A stretch of DNA of 64,000 bases from Prorocentrum cordatum (lineage: Eukaryota > Sar > Dinophyceae > Prorocentrales > Prorocentraceae). Every line of letters begins with the position of its first letter. Position 1 is the first letter of the stretch. The notes under the pieces were generated by a model. The model did not search any database, had not been told where the DNA came from, and saw only the letters and a program-made list of their open reading frames with translations. Location of the stretch: positions 37,231-101,230 of the forward strand of contig CAUYUJ010001437.1 in the NCBI GenBank assembly GCA_963575745.1, read 5' to 3'. Of this stretch, positions 9,840 through 19,750 are shown one piece after another. A program made the translations under genes and the position numbers.

Positions 9840-11215
9840 TGGGCCCTCGCTCGGGCCCTCCCCGTGTAGTACTTGATATCCGACTCTTCTACCCCGTGGA
9901 GGCTGACGAGCCTGGCTTTCGAACACGTAAACCATCTTTTGCACGTCTCCTCCAGGGGAACCTCGTTGGAGTCGGCGCCCAGATCCCAGCCCCAATCAAG
10001 ATCTTCTGGAGGCTCCTGATGGGGTCCGTAAAGGTCATGCTCAAAAGCCTTGAGTCTCACTTGCCTGTAAATCACCGCCGTGTGAGAGAGGCCCTCGAGC
10101 TCCATGTAGACGGGGCTGTGGGGGTACAGCGGGGCATCCACGAGGACCTGGAGGCCCTTGGCCCTAGACATGAGGCGCTCTGCCATCGCGAAGTAGTCCA
10201 AGACACGGCCCCCACCACCTGCACTCTCCTCATCATCATCGTAGAGGGCCGTGCCCTCCTTCACAACCTGGGAGCTTTCGCCCGCAGTCCGAGTTTTGAC
10301 CGAACTGGACACAGAAAACGTGAACGTTGTCGGCGCAGCAACTTCTCCCCGAACAGTCTGAAGCCAGCCTGAGGCAACCAGATCCGACGGCAAAGAGTTG
10401 AAGTCCCCCTGTACAATCCAGGGCAGCGGCTGACTTAGAAGAAACTCGCCTAGTGCCTCGAGCAAAGTCAGGTTGGGCCCCGTCAACTCGCAACCCGTGA
10501 CAAAGTAGGCTGAGATGAACAGCATGCCTTGCGGAAAGCCGACACTCGCTTTCCGAATCACAAATCGACTCTTGCTGCCACTCAGCTCGATGGAGGTCAC
10601 GGGCTCTGAGGCGATCGACTGCTGTACCGCGACTGCGACACCAGGCGAACTTTGAGTAGGACCAGGGCCATTGCTGTGGGCCATCCCATGAGCCACGTGC
10701 CAACCTCTCCTCGTGCACCAGCGAGTTGCTGAGATCACCTTGTCGGGGTTCTTCAGCCTAGTCTCTTGCGCGCTGAGCACCTCAGGGACCTCATCCAGCC
10801 CGCCGTTCTGAGTGCCGCGGTCCATGAGCCACTCCACGACCGTCTCCGCGGTGCTCGAAGCGTTCGAGCTCATGCCGAGGATGGTGAGTGACTTGGCCTC
10901 TCCCTTGGGCTCCTGCTTCAGCTCTGGGGGCCCGTCGATTGAGACTTCGCCCTCGTAGCGGCCGTGCTCAACCTGGAAGCGATCAACATAAACTCCCTTG
11001 GCAGTCACGTCCTGAAACTCACAGCGGCGCTCCTGCAACTCCACACCAGACACGTCAATGGCCTCGATGTCCGAAGCGAGGCGGCTCTCCGTCGAGCCCC
11101 GAGCCACACCAGGAACTCGTTCGTCGACGAGAATTACGACCGGGAGGCTCGGACGTCCTCCTGTCTGGTCCTGACACTTGTTTTTCTGAAGCGAAATCGA
11201 GCTTAACTTGGGAAC
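9840..11215 (-). pseudogene. LINE-B EEP endonuclease segment
   Basis: One open frame carries an apurinic-endonuclease-like EEP domain: SSNASS (metal-binding Asn), SAQETRLKN (Glu), GVAVAVQQS, QGDFNSLPSDL, VLDYFA, and PHSPVYMELEG in place of the terminal DH. The last motif has Ser where most EEP nucleases have Asp-His, so activity is doubtful. The frame then enters the linker and is lost at about 9850. Confidence 0.8.
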
Positions 11216-11761
11216 GTGAGATCGCGGCGTCCGAGCCGCCGCCATTCCCGGCTGAAATCGATGGAGCCGCAGGCGCCCTCCGTGTAGACGCAGGGATGTC
11301 ATCAGCGCCGCCCCTGCCCCCAACCCCTATGTGGGTCAGTTGGGGAGTGCCTTCGGCTCCTTCCCGCGGCGACCTCTGCGGCCCCTCTGGGGCCGTGAGT
11401 GCACCACTCGACGCGGATGGTCCTGCACACGTCAAGGAACTCGGAGCCGATGTGGGCCAAGGGGTGTGACGTCGAGGGGCTGAATCCCTCTCCCCTTGGC
11501 CCGATGGAGGCCTGCCGCCTCGTCTCCGCTCGGGGTCTGGCATGCCACCGCTCAGAGACATCCGAGGTGGAACCTGCAGCGCGGGCACGGCGAAGGAGCA
11601 GGACCACTCCACGTCGATCGCGTTGTAGTCCCAGAAAGCCTGTAGGTCCGCTGGGGCTGCCTCAGCTCCCCTCCGCGCCGCCTGGTGCCGAGCGGGCCTC
11701 TTGGGCAGGGTCGCTGCCCCGAGCGGAGGCCAGTCCTCCAGCGACAAATCGTCGCCTGCTG

Positions 11762-11769
11762 CATCAAAG
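11762..11769 (-). promoter_or_regulatory. Candidate +1 frameshift site, LINE-B ORF1/ORF2 (CUU-UGA-U)
   Basis: ORF1 ends CGG CTT TGA T. A +1 slip gives GAT GCA GCA and enters the ORF2 lead-in. A small hairpin (GGCGAC, loop GATTT, GTCGCT) lies about 11 nt downstream. CUU-UGA is the slip pair of the bacterial release-factor-2 frameshift. Confidence 0.6.
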
Positions 11770-12795
11770 CCGCCGCTGCTTCTTCGCCGAGTGCTCTGCA
11801 AGGAACTTAGCGACGGCATCCTTTTCAGCTCCGCTGTCGTGCAATCGCTTGAGCCCTGCCTGGAACTCCTCGTCGTCGAAGTCGTCTTGTTCCATCTTGG
11901 AGAAACCTGCTGCTCCAGCTTCTCCAGCTGCAGCCCCATTCTGAGCGCACCCGCCTGCGCCCCCTGAGCCAGGAGCACCAGCACCAGCTGCAGCAGAAGC
12001 GGCGCCGGCCTGAGCAGCAGCCGCTGCCTCCTCGGCGGCTTGCTTGGCAGCCGATTGTTGAAGCCTGCGCAGCACTTCCAGAGCCTGGCGTCCATCCGCC
12101 GACTCCTTGACTGACGCCGCGAGGCCTGCGAACCCAAACTCGAGGGGGTCGGCGGTCTGCTCGAGGTGCACGCGGTGCGATACCTTGATGTTCCGCTCAA
12201 GCTCCGCGCGCGCCTCCGTGAGCTGGGTCTCGGTGTCGCCGATGGCCTTGTCCAGCTCGTCCCGCTGCTGCTTGAAGCTGTGCGCCTTCTGCTCCAGGCG
12301 CTCCGCCTTTTTCTTCGAGTTCTCGACCCTGTGCTGGGCAGCGATGGCAGAAGTTGGCCTGGCTTCCTGCTCCTCGATCTGCTTCTGCTGCACAGACGTG
12401 ATGACAGCGTCGTCGACCTTGTAGGCCTTGAGAAACTGAACAACCTGTCCAAACGTGAGGTCTGTCTGGGGCTGCTGCGGCTGCGTCGCAGGACGCTGAG
12501 CCGCCCCGCCTCCTCCTGCCCCGACTTGAGCACGCAAGGCACTGAGCTCGGCCTTGAGCGCCTTGATGGATGCCGACTCGCCAGGCGGCCCGTTGGCCCA
12601 CGCGCCTTTGGGCCCACGCTGGGATGGGGCGCGGAGCTGCTGAGCGGCTGCCTTGGCATCAGCTTGGATCCTTTGAGGGGCAGGCTGCTGACATCCTCTG
12701 CACTTGAGCCTGCTGGCCCAGTTACCGTCAGTCCCGCATTTGCACCCCCACGTGGGGTACTTCGGGCCTGGCAGCACATCATTTGGAGAGCCCAT
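11764..12795 (-). CDS. LINE-B ORF1, zinc-finger/coiled-coil protein
   Basis: A 343-residue open frame starting at the first ATG after the spliced-leader relic (93 nt leader). Residues about 8-30 hold a RanBP2-like knuckle: TWGCKC, then NWASR, then CRGC. An Ala/Gln-rich spacer and a strong heptad coiled coil follow (about 150-215, with KKKAERLEQKAHSFKQQRDE). The C-terminus is acidic then basic, ending SAKKQRRL. By analogy with LINE ORF1 proteins it should bind element RNA and multimerise. The frame is uninterrupted although ORF2 is badly broken. It ends CTT TGA T, and the ORF2 coding sequence continues in the +1 frame from 11765. Confidence 0.78.
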   Translation of the reverse strand: MGSPNDVLPGPKYPTWGCKCGTDGNWASRLKCRGCQQPAPQRIQADAKAAAQQLRAPSQRGPKGAWANGPPGESASIKALKAELSALRAQVGAGGGGAAQRPATQPQQPQTDLTFGQVVQFLKAYKVDDAVITSVQQKQIEEQEARPTSAIAAQHRVENSKKKAERLEQKAHSFKQQRDELDKAIGDTETQLTEARAELERNIKVSHRVHLEQTADPLEFGFAGLAASVKESADGRQALEVLRRLQQSAAKQAAEEAAAAAQAGAASAAAGAGAPGSGGAGGCAQNGAAAGEAGAAGFSKMEQDDFDDEEFQAGLKRLHDSGAEKDAVAKFLAEHSAKKQRRL

Positions 12796-12870
12796 GTAAG
12801 ATCCTGGGCCACGATCACTGAAATGGCTCGCAGGCGCGATGCCACTTCGAAGTACGTACCTGCAACACTC

Positions 12871-12888
12871 CTCGAGTGCGAAATGGCT
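12871..12888 (-). other. Truncated spliced-leader relic at LINE-B 5' end
   Basis: Minus strand reads AGCCATTTCGCACTCGAG. It aligns with the last 17 nt of the dinoflagellate leader (AGCCATTTTGGCTCAAG) with a few substitutions and a small indel. It starts exactly where the target-site duplication ends. Confidence 0.65.
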
Positions 12889-13024
12889 ATGATGATAAGG
12901 AGGAGGAGGAGGAGGAGGAGGAGGAGGAGGAGGAGGAGGAGGAGAGAGGAGGAGGAGGAGGAGGAGGAGGAGGAGGAGGAGGAGGAGGAGGAGGAGGAGG
13001 AGGAGGAGGAGGAGGAGGAGGAGG
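12889..13024. repeat. Target-site duplication (5' copy, 12889-12903) and (AGG)n microsatellite
   Basis: ATGATGATAAGGAGG followed by AGG repeats to 13024. It is the continuation of the microsatellite interrupted by LINE-B. Confidence 0.85.
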
Positions 13025-13725
13025 GCCCGCAATTCGACCTGGGGAGACGGCGGTGGCTCGCGGAAGCCCTAGCCGAGAGCCAGGGCATGGCCGCTGCGGA
13101 TGTTGGGCGGTGCGCGCGGAGGGGACGGGGCGAGGGAGGCGGCCAACTACAGCGAGGCAGCGGGCCGACGGGCTTCCTGATCCGCCACCGTGCCTGCACG
13201 GAGAGGGCGTGTCAGAATGATTTGGCGGCGAGCGAGAGGGGGGAAAATCAGAAGGATGAGGTTTTCTCAGAAGGCGGCGGGACTTCTCAGAAGCCCGCCG
13301 GCCTTCTGAGAAGCTCTCTGCGTCTCAGGGGAAGGCTCAGACAACTTCTCGGGCTGGGGCACTTCCCCGCCTTCTGAGGAGGCCTTCTCCTTCTCACTTC
13401 CCCTCTTGCTCGCCGCCGAGAGTTAGAATGCTCTTTTGTTCCTGGTGAATTTTCTAACATGTTTTCTGGGGCTGGCTGCCCCTACCAGCGACCACCCTCA
13501 GATCTGCCCTCCCCTTTGCCTCCGGAGCCGATAGTAGACAATCAGTTTTCCACACCGGACGGTATGAAAAAGTACTGGAAAATCTCTGCGTGCGGCCTGC
13601 ACAGAAGAAGCGGGCCGGTGCCCCCCGCACCCGCGTTGGGCAGAGGAGACACACGGCGCCGCCAGACTGGACCCGACTGGAACACTCCAAGGGCCCCACC
13701 GAGGGAGGTCAACTCAACCAAACAA
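13024..13725. other. Unannotated GC-rich stretch with a perfect inverted repeat
   Basis: No recognised coding motif. An inverted repeat with 11-bp arms CTTCTCAGAAG / CTTCTGAGAAG and a 9-bp spacer lies at 13283-13313; further TTCTCAGAAG-type blocks lie at 13264 and around 13300-13400. Confidence 0.5.
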
Positions 13726-14300
13726 AACGCCCTCCCGACTGCCTCGGAAAAACCTACGAAGGCCTCAAGATGGCCTCACAACGGCCCAAGAGGCCCTAAG
13801 GCTCTAAGAGGACGCCCGGGAGACGCTCGCCCTGGAGGGAAACAACATTGATCCCCCGATGGTCTTCAAACATCTTTTAACATGCTGGCCCGTTCGGCTT
13901 CAGAAAGCCCAAAGCGACCCAACATGTTTCCAAGATGGCTACAACAAAACCGAATAAGACTCCAAGAAGGCCACAAGACGGCCCAGAAGAGCCCACACAC
14001 GGCCCAAGAAGGCCCCAAGAGGGTCCAACTACGGCACAAGAGGCACCCATGACTGCCCAATAAGCCCCCAATAAGGCTTTCCATTATTACTTACAGGACC
14101 TCCAACATGCCTCCAAGATGCCCCCAATACGCCCTCGAGAGGCTCCAAGAGGCCCCCAAGATGCCCCCAAGAACCCTTCAAGAGGCCCCTCACCAGTAGA
14201 CTTTCCAAAGGCACCCAAGATAGCTGGCTATACGAAACCCCCGAGAGATGCTCTCAATAGGCTCCAGAGAAGCCTCCGAGATGTGCACAAAAGTGGGGAA
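13725..14300. repeat. Degenerate GGCCCCAAGAGG-type tandem array
   Basis: Irregular short-period repeats (about 10-13 bp) of the form GGCCC(C)AAGA(T/G)GGC, interrupted by unrelated bases. The same low-complexity family occurs at 21855-22140, 46500-46860 and 63170-64000, in either orientation. Confidence 0.6.
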
Positions 14301-15200
14301 GGAGGAGAGGGAAGAAACGGAGGAGCGATCAGGAAGCAAAAGCAGAACTGGGCTGCGAACAAAGAGGGGTGTTCAAAACCCGCTTCATTCCAGCGCCGTG
14401 TCTGAACTTGAGCGGGTCCAAAAGAGCAGACCTCCCTCATGTAGCGCCGATGTGCTGCTGCGCTGGCACGGTGGCAAGGTTTGCCGCAGGCAGCCGGATG
14501 ACAGAAACACTTAGCTGCCCCGATACGCAACACCCAACCCGCAGCGTGTTGACACGGAGCTCAGCGCGTAGACTGAAAAAGTGCGTTGAGCGAGATGCGT
14601 GCCCCAAAACGTGGGCCAACGCCCAACGTGTCAACACGGACGGTTCGAACACGGTACGTGTTGCGCTTCAAGGCGAGCGCATCGGTGCAACTGGGCAGAG
14701 CAATCACACCGGCATGGCGGTACGCTCTCGGAGGCCCGCCCTCTTGTTCCAGATCGGCGAGCGGCTTCGCCGGGGCCGCCGCCGGTGGGGCCCAGCACCG
14801 ATCCAAGACGTCCGCACAGGCCTCCCTGGCTGCCAGGTCTCGGCAAGCAGTGCGAGGATCTGTGCCTGCTTCTTGGGCAATGAGACGCAATCGTTGCCGA
14901 AGGCGCGCGCCACGACGACGCGGGCGCGCGCGGGCACGCGAGCGAGGGCGCGTGCTGTCGCCTCAGGAATAGGGGGCAAACAAACCTACCTCGCTTTTGA
15001 CCACCCTCGCTCCCAAGAGATACCAGGCGATGCCAGCCTGCGGCCTGTACCGGTCAGGCCGCTTGACGAGGAGGCGCGTGGTATGACTTTGTTTTGCCTG
15101 GACGCAACAGCGGGGTAGGTAATTCACGCTCTGAAGGAAGTTATGCTTACAGGGCAGTTTTTCAGACATCCTATTTTTCAAATGAAAAGTGCAGGATTGA
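14300..15200. other. Unannotated stretch with short open frames
   Basis: Several overlapping frames of 60-250 codons on both strands. A minus frame at 14561-14890 contains a helix-turn-helix-like run (LIAQEAGTDPRTACRDLA), but nothing around it supports a gene. No repeats seen. Confidence 0.3.
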
Positions 15201-15467
15201 ATGTGTGATCAACCCATAACTTTGTGCATGAACTCATCGCTGTTTTTGATACTCCATCCCTGCATGTTTGACACATGACCCGCACGCGGAGCATGCACTA
15301 AAAACGGCACGGTATGGTCGGGGGCCTGCGCACACGGGGCGTGTCGCCAAGGCCGGCCCCGGGCGACGCGCTGCGCCCCTGCAGGGCGCGCGGCGCAGGA
15401 TCGCCGCCGCGCGCTCCGCGGGCCGGGGGGGCCCGGGAGGGCTGGGGGCGTGGACGCTCCTCCTCGC

Positions 15468-15594
15468 CATCGCTCGGACGTCCGCGTTCCCTGTGTTTTT
15501 TTCTCGGTTTCGTGCGTGGTTTTTTCGCCGAAGGATGGAGGCTGCTCCTCGATGGCCCTCGCCGAGAAAAAAATATGCACACGTCCGAGCGATG
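15468..15594. mobile_element. MITE-like element 2, copy 1
   Basis: 127 bp with perfect 14-bp terminal inverted repeats, CATCGCTCGGACGT at the left and ACGTCCGAGCGATG at the right. The inside holds CCCTGTGTTTTTTTC, TTTCGTGCGT and CTCCTCGATGG blocks shared with copy 2. No coding capacity. Confidence 0.75.
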
Positions 15595-15866
15595 CGAGGC
15601 GAGCCTCGGGGCCGCGAGGCGGAGAGAGCGCGTCGCGGTGCCAAAGTTCCGGGCCGTAGGGGTTCTGACTCGTGCCGCCAAGGGATCTCGTCGGTCTGGC
15701 CAGGCTTCTCCGCGTGGCCGGCCGCCTCGTGGCCGCTTCGTGCGCGGGGCGAGTCGGGCGAGGCTTCGCCGCGTTGCCGCACGTGGCCGCCCCGTGGCCG
15801 CCTCGTGCGGCGGGCGGGTCCCGCGAGCTCTCGCTGCGCACCTCCCACCGCAGAGCTCCCACTGGC
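15595..15866. other. GC-rich spacer between MITE-like copies
   Basis: Short imperfect repeats of GTGGCCGCCTCGTG type. No gene or RNA recognised. Confidence 0.4.
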
Positions 15867-15987
15867 CATCGCTCGGACGTCCATTCCCTGTGTTTTTTTC
15901 GGTTTCGTGCGTGTTTTTTTCGCCAAAGGATCAAGGATGCTCCTCGATGGTCCTCGCCGAAGGAAAACTGCACACGTCCGAGCGATG
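15867..15987. mobile_element. MITE-like element 2, copy 2
   Basis: 121 bp with the same perfect 14-bp inverted termini and the same internal blocks as 15468-15594, in the same orientation and 272 bp away. Differences are small indels and substitutions. Confidence 0.75.
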
Positions 15988-16290
15988 CCAAGGGCATCGC
16001 TTGCACCACGTCGCTTGCGCCACATAGCCTGCACGTCCAATGCTGTACAAGAACTCATCCTTCGGGGCCCACGCTGGCTGCCAGATCGTCCAATTCCAGA
16101 AAGAGGGCCGCCTGACGTTTTTTTTTTGGGGGGGGTCCTTTTTTTCCAGAGCACCCTTTGGCCGTGCTCCGGAAAAAAAGGGGCCGCCTGACGGTGTGCA
16201 GGCGAGCTCAGTGCGCAGAAGGCCGCAGGGGTTCTAAGGAGCCCCCCCCCTGCCTTCCCAGAGGGCCGCCCACGGGCCACCCGCTTCTGC
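15988..16290. other. Unannotated stretch with T- and G-homopolymers
   Basis: Contains runs of T (about 16119-16128) and G, and a repeated TTTTTTCC context. No gene seen. Confidence 0.5.
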
Positions 16291-16299
16291 GCGCCGCCG

Positions 16300-16370
16300 C
16301 TCTGCCCCTCCTCCTCCTCCCCCTCCTCCTCCTCCTCCTCCTCCTCATCCTGCTCCTCCTCCGCCTCCAT
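16300..16370. repeat. (CCT)n microsatellite
   Basis: CTCCTC trinucleotides in a short block just before the dispersed repeat at 16405. Confidence 0.85.
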
Positions 16371-16404
16371 CACATTCCCCCCCCCTGTCGTACCACCGGG
16401 CGTG

Positions 16405-16572
16405 TCCGTAGGCGGGGCTGGGCGTTTCGCGCGATACGTCGCTGCAGCGCCCTAATCCTGGAGCTGAAGATGTCCCACCGCTCACCCGGACGGAGGGCCG
16501 ATCGTTTGCAGCTTGCCGCTCTCGCCGCAGTGCCGAGCACACTCTTTATCAACGTTTCCAGCAATTTTTTAA
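16405..16572. repeat. Dispersed repeat related to 23358-23505
   Basis: Shares with 23358-23505, in the same order, GGGCGTTTCGC, a CCTGGAGCT(G/T)AA block, a GGAGGGC(G/C)G...CGTTT block, a CTCTCGCC block and a trailing CA(A/G)CAATTTTT-like block. Divergence is high, so homology is likely but not certain. Confidence 0.5.
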
Positions 16573-16579
16573 CAGTGTC

Positions 16580-16603
16580 CCTCCTCCTCCTCCTCCTCCT
16601 CCT

Positions 16604-16635
<32 letters not shown>

Positions 16636-16806
16636 TCCCCATCCTCCTCCTCCCCCCTCCCCCCTCCTCCTCTCCCCTCCCCCTCCCCCTCCTCCTCTCC
16701 CCTCCCCCTCCTCCTCCTCCTCCTCCTCCTCCTCCCTCCTCCTCCTCCTCCTCCTCCTCCTCCTCCTCCTCCTCCTCCTCCTCCTCCTCCTCCTCCTCCT
16801 CCTCCC
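16580..16806. repeat. (CCT)n microsatellite
   Basis: CTCCTC repeats with CCCC interruptions on the left and pure repeat on the right. Confidence 0.95.
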
Positions 16807-17600
16807 CCCTCGCAAATGAATAGCCCAAAGCGGTTCTCGCTAGCGCCGCGCGCACAGTCTGGTACACGAAGCTCAGCTACACCTGCGGAAGCTTTATGAC
16901 CATCATCTCTCGTGTGTGTGTGTGTGTGTGCCACGCTTGGACGCACGGATGGCACATCCTATTCAGAACGGGGCGATCGCTGAGACACTTCCCTGGACTT
17001 CCCGCCCTACCCGCTTGCATCTTTTGGCTGAGTGGATGGAGGGTGGATGCTTTACAACATGGGGCCTCGCACGACTGTCAGGCCCTCCGGGCGCTCGTCA
17101 CTCAAAGGGAGGCACTTGCCGCAGTGGGGAGGAACACTGGTAGGGACTTCTTAAGGAGGCGCCTTGGGACGATGCGTCCTTGCTGTGCTCAGATCACCCT
17201 CCCTTTCCGCCTCCTCCTTGCTCATGCCGAAGGCTTGCCGTAACCATCGGAGTGAGACTGGTGCAGGACGCACGGCGCCCCAGCAAGAGAGTGCGCAAAG
17301 CAGTCCCGATGAGCATCTGCATTGACACCTTCGGTGTTAGGAGGCTGGGCGACACTGTCAGGTCCCTATTGCGTCTTGTTCCCACTGCTGCTGCCTGTTC
17401 TCTTGCACCCGCGTCTAGGTCCGACGACTTTATGTCGGCGCAACACGGCCTGACCCTGGCGAGCACCTCTCAACTTTCTCTCCTCCCCGCCGCAGCCAGT
17501 CTAGCTCATCCTCTCGTCCTCGCCCCCCAGCCAGGGCACCGCGCCCACCCTGCCCTTCCTCAATTCCCCCGCCCCGCAACCAGCCCAGCTCCTCCTCTTC
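16807..17600. other. Unannotated stretch with a short (GT)n tract
   Basis: A (TG)n tract lies at about 16912-16930. The remainder has mixed composition without a recognised domain. Long frames starting here belong mostly to the satellite to the right. Confidence 0.45.
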
Positions 17601-19750
17601 GTCGCCCCCCTGACATCGCGCCCCCTCCGCCGTGGCACGGCACGGCACCAGCACCGCGCGCTCCCTCCCCCCCCCCCCGCAGCCAGTCCCGCTCCTCCCC
17701 CCCCCCCCTCCCCGCAGCCAGCCCATCTCCTCCTCGCTCCCCAACCAGCGCGCCCTCTCCGCCCCGACAATTTTACTCCGGCAACGCACGGCACGGCGCT
17801 GGCCCCGCGCGCCCCCTTCCCCCGCCCCCCTGGAACCAACCCAGCTCCTCTTCCTCCTCGCCCCCCGTAGCCAGCCCATCTCCCCATCGCCCCCTAGCCA
17901 ACGCGCCCCCTCCGCCCCAACCAATTTGTTCCGGCACGGTACGGCACCGGGACCGCGCGCCTCCTTCCCCCCGCCTCGCAGCCAGCCCAGCTCTTGCTCC
18001 GCCCCCCCAACCAGCGCGCCACCACCGCCTCCACCACTTTATTATGGCATGGCACGGCGCGGCTCCGGCACCGCGCCCCCCGTTTCCCCTTCCGCAGCCA
18101 GCTCAGCTTCTTCACCTCCAGAGACAACCGAACTTCTCGTCGCCCCCCAGCCATAGCGCTCCCAGCACGACACGGCACGGCACGGTTCTGGCACCGCGCC
18201 TCCCCCTGGTTCACCCCCCGGCAGCCAGCCCAGCTCCTCCTCCTCGCCCTCCGCAGCCAGCCCAGCTCCTTCTCGCCCCCCTTGCCAGCGTGCCCCCTCC
18301 GCCCCGACCACTTACTCGGGCACCGTATGGCGCGCCACTGGCACCGCGCCCTCCCCTTCCCCCACCCCGTAGCCAGCCCAGCTCTTCCTCTCCTCCCCCC
18401 CAGCCAGCCCAGCTCCTCCTCGCCCCCTAGCCAGCGCATCCCCTCCGCCCCGACAGCGTTCTTTTGGCACGGCACGGCGCGGTACCGTTCCCCCCTTTCC
18501 TTTCTCCGCAACCAGCCCATGTCCTTCTCCCGTTCCTTCTCCTCCTCCTCGCGTCCAGCAGCCAACCCAGCTCCTCCTCGCCCCCGCAGCCAGCGCGTCC
18601 ACCCCGCCCCGGCTAGCACGGCACTGCGCTGGCACCGCACATCCCCTCCCCTGCCCCGCAGCCAGCCCTGCTCCTCCTCCTCCACCCCGGCAGCCAGCCC
18701 ATGTCCTCATCGCCCCCCCGCCAGCCCCGCCACCTCCGCCCCGACGACTTTTTCTGGCACGGCATGGCGCGGCTCCGTTTCCGGAACCCCCTCGCAGCCA
18801 GCCCAGCTCCTCCTCCGCCTCCTCCTCCTCCTCCTCCTCCTCCTCCTCCTCCTCCGCCTCCGCCTCCCTCCTCCTCCCTCCTCCTCCTCCTCCTCCTCCT
18901 CCTCCTCCTCCTCCTCCTCCTCCTCCTCCTCCTCCTCCTCCTCCTCCTCCTCCTCCCCTGCCCCCCAGCCAGCGCGCCCCCCCTGCCCCAACCACTTTCT
19001 ATTCTGGCACGGCACGACACGGCGCGGCACTGGCACTGGAACCGCGGCCCCCTCTCTTTTTCCCGCCGCGCAGCCAGCCCAGCCCCTCCTCGCCACCCAG
19101 CCAGCGCGCCCCCCGCCCCGACCATTCTATCCCAGCACGGCACAGCACGGCGCTGACACCGCGTTCCCCCGTTCCTCGCCCCGCAGCCAGCCCAGCTCCT
19201 CGTCGTCGTCGTCGTCGTCGCCTCCTCGTCCTCCTCGCCCTCCGCAGCCAGCCCATCTCCTCCTCGCCCCTAGCCAACGCGCCCCCTCCGACCACTTTGT
19301 TCCGGCATGGCACGCCACGGCACCAGCACCGGCACCGCGTCCCCCCCTAGTCCCCCCCCCGCAACCAGCCCAGCTCCTCTTCCTCCTCGCCCCCCGCAGC
19401 CAGCCCAGCTCCTCCTCCTCGCCCCCCAACCAGCGCGCCCCTTCCGCCCCCACAACTTTCTTCTGGCACGGCACGCCGCGCTGGCACCGCGCCCCCCCTC
19501 CCCCCGCGTCGCAGCCAGACCAGCTGCCCAGCTCCTCCTCCTCCTCCTCCTCCTCGCCCCCCGCAGCCAGTTCCTCGCACCCCAGCCAGCGCGCCCGCTC
19601 CGCCCCGACCACATTCTTCTGGCACGGCACGGCACGGCACAAGCACCGCGCCATCCCCCCTTCCCCTCGCGGCCAGCCCAACCGTCCCCTCGCAGCCCCT
19701 GGCAGCCAGCTCAGCTCCCGCGGCACAGGTATTGCACCCCCCGCGTTCTT
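17600..19750. repeat. Complex satellite, unit about 130-200 bp, about 14 copies
   Basis: Each unit holds a GGCACGGCACGGCGC block, an ACCGCGCCCC pyrimidine block, GCAGCCAGCCCAGCTCCTCCTC, and CCAGCGCGCCCCCTCCGCCC followed by CGACCACTTT and a CTGG. Unit length varies because of CCT expansion; the largest is at 18810-18960. Because the unit avoids stops, long frames exist on both strands (up to 690 codons on plus, with WHGTAR repeats). They are read as repeat translation, not a gene. Confidence 0.8.

Larger units (their letters stand above)
6043..11765 (-). pseudogene. LINE-B ORF2 (EEP-RT-CCHC-RNase H-zinc), frameshifted
   Basis: Coding homology runs through the whole span but switches frame at least six times: about 11200, 9850, 9300, 9160, 9045, 8300-8420 and 7400. 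The N-terminal lead-in read from the +1 shift begins DAAGDDLSLEDWPP. Domains in order are EEP (about 10940-10050), a linker with WKEWAAGSVKGGGKAAHAF (about 9500-9430), RT (about 9195-8290), thumb and CCHC (about 8290-7450), RNase H (about 7270-6830) and a C-terminal zinc motif (about 6480-6350). Stop TGA is at 6043-6045. I read it as a once-active ORF2 decayed by small indels. Confidence 0.85.
6007..12888 (-). mobile_element. LINE-B: full-length decayed non-LTR retrotransposon
   Basis: A 6882-bp minus-strand element bounded by exact 15-bp direct repeats (5992-6006 and 12889-12903). It starts with AGCCATTT and ends its leader remnant with CTCGAG, a truncated and mutated spliced leader. It ends with CACCACCA only 36 nt after the ORF2 stop. 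The order is ORF1 (zinc finger, coiled coil), then ORF2 with EEP, RT, CCHC, RNase H and a C-terminal zinc domain. ORF2 needs at least six frame changes to be read through, so the copy is dead. The domain layout matches LINE-C, which gives the intact version. Confidence 0.9.

Noticed and set aside
14561-14890. Helix-turn-helix regulator fragment
   Set aside because: A short LIAQEAGTDPRT-like run is not enough; the surrounding frame is not protein-like.
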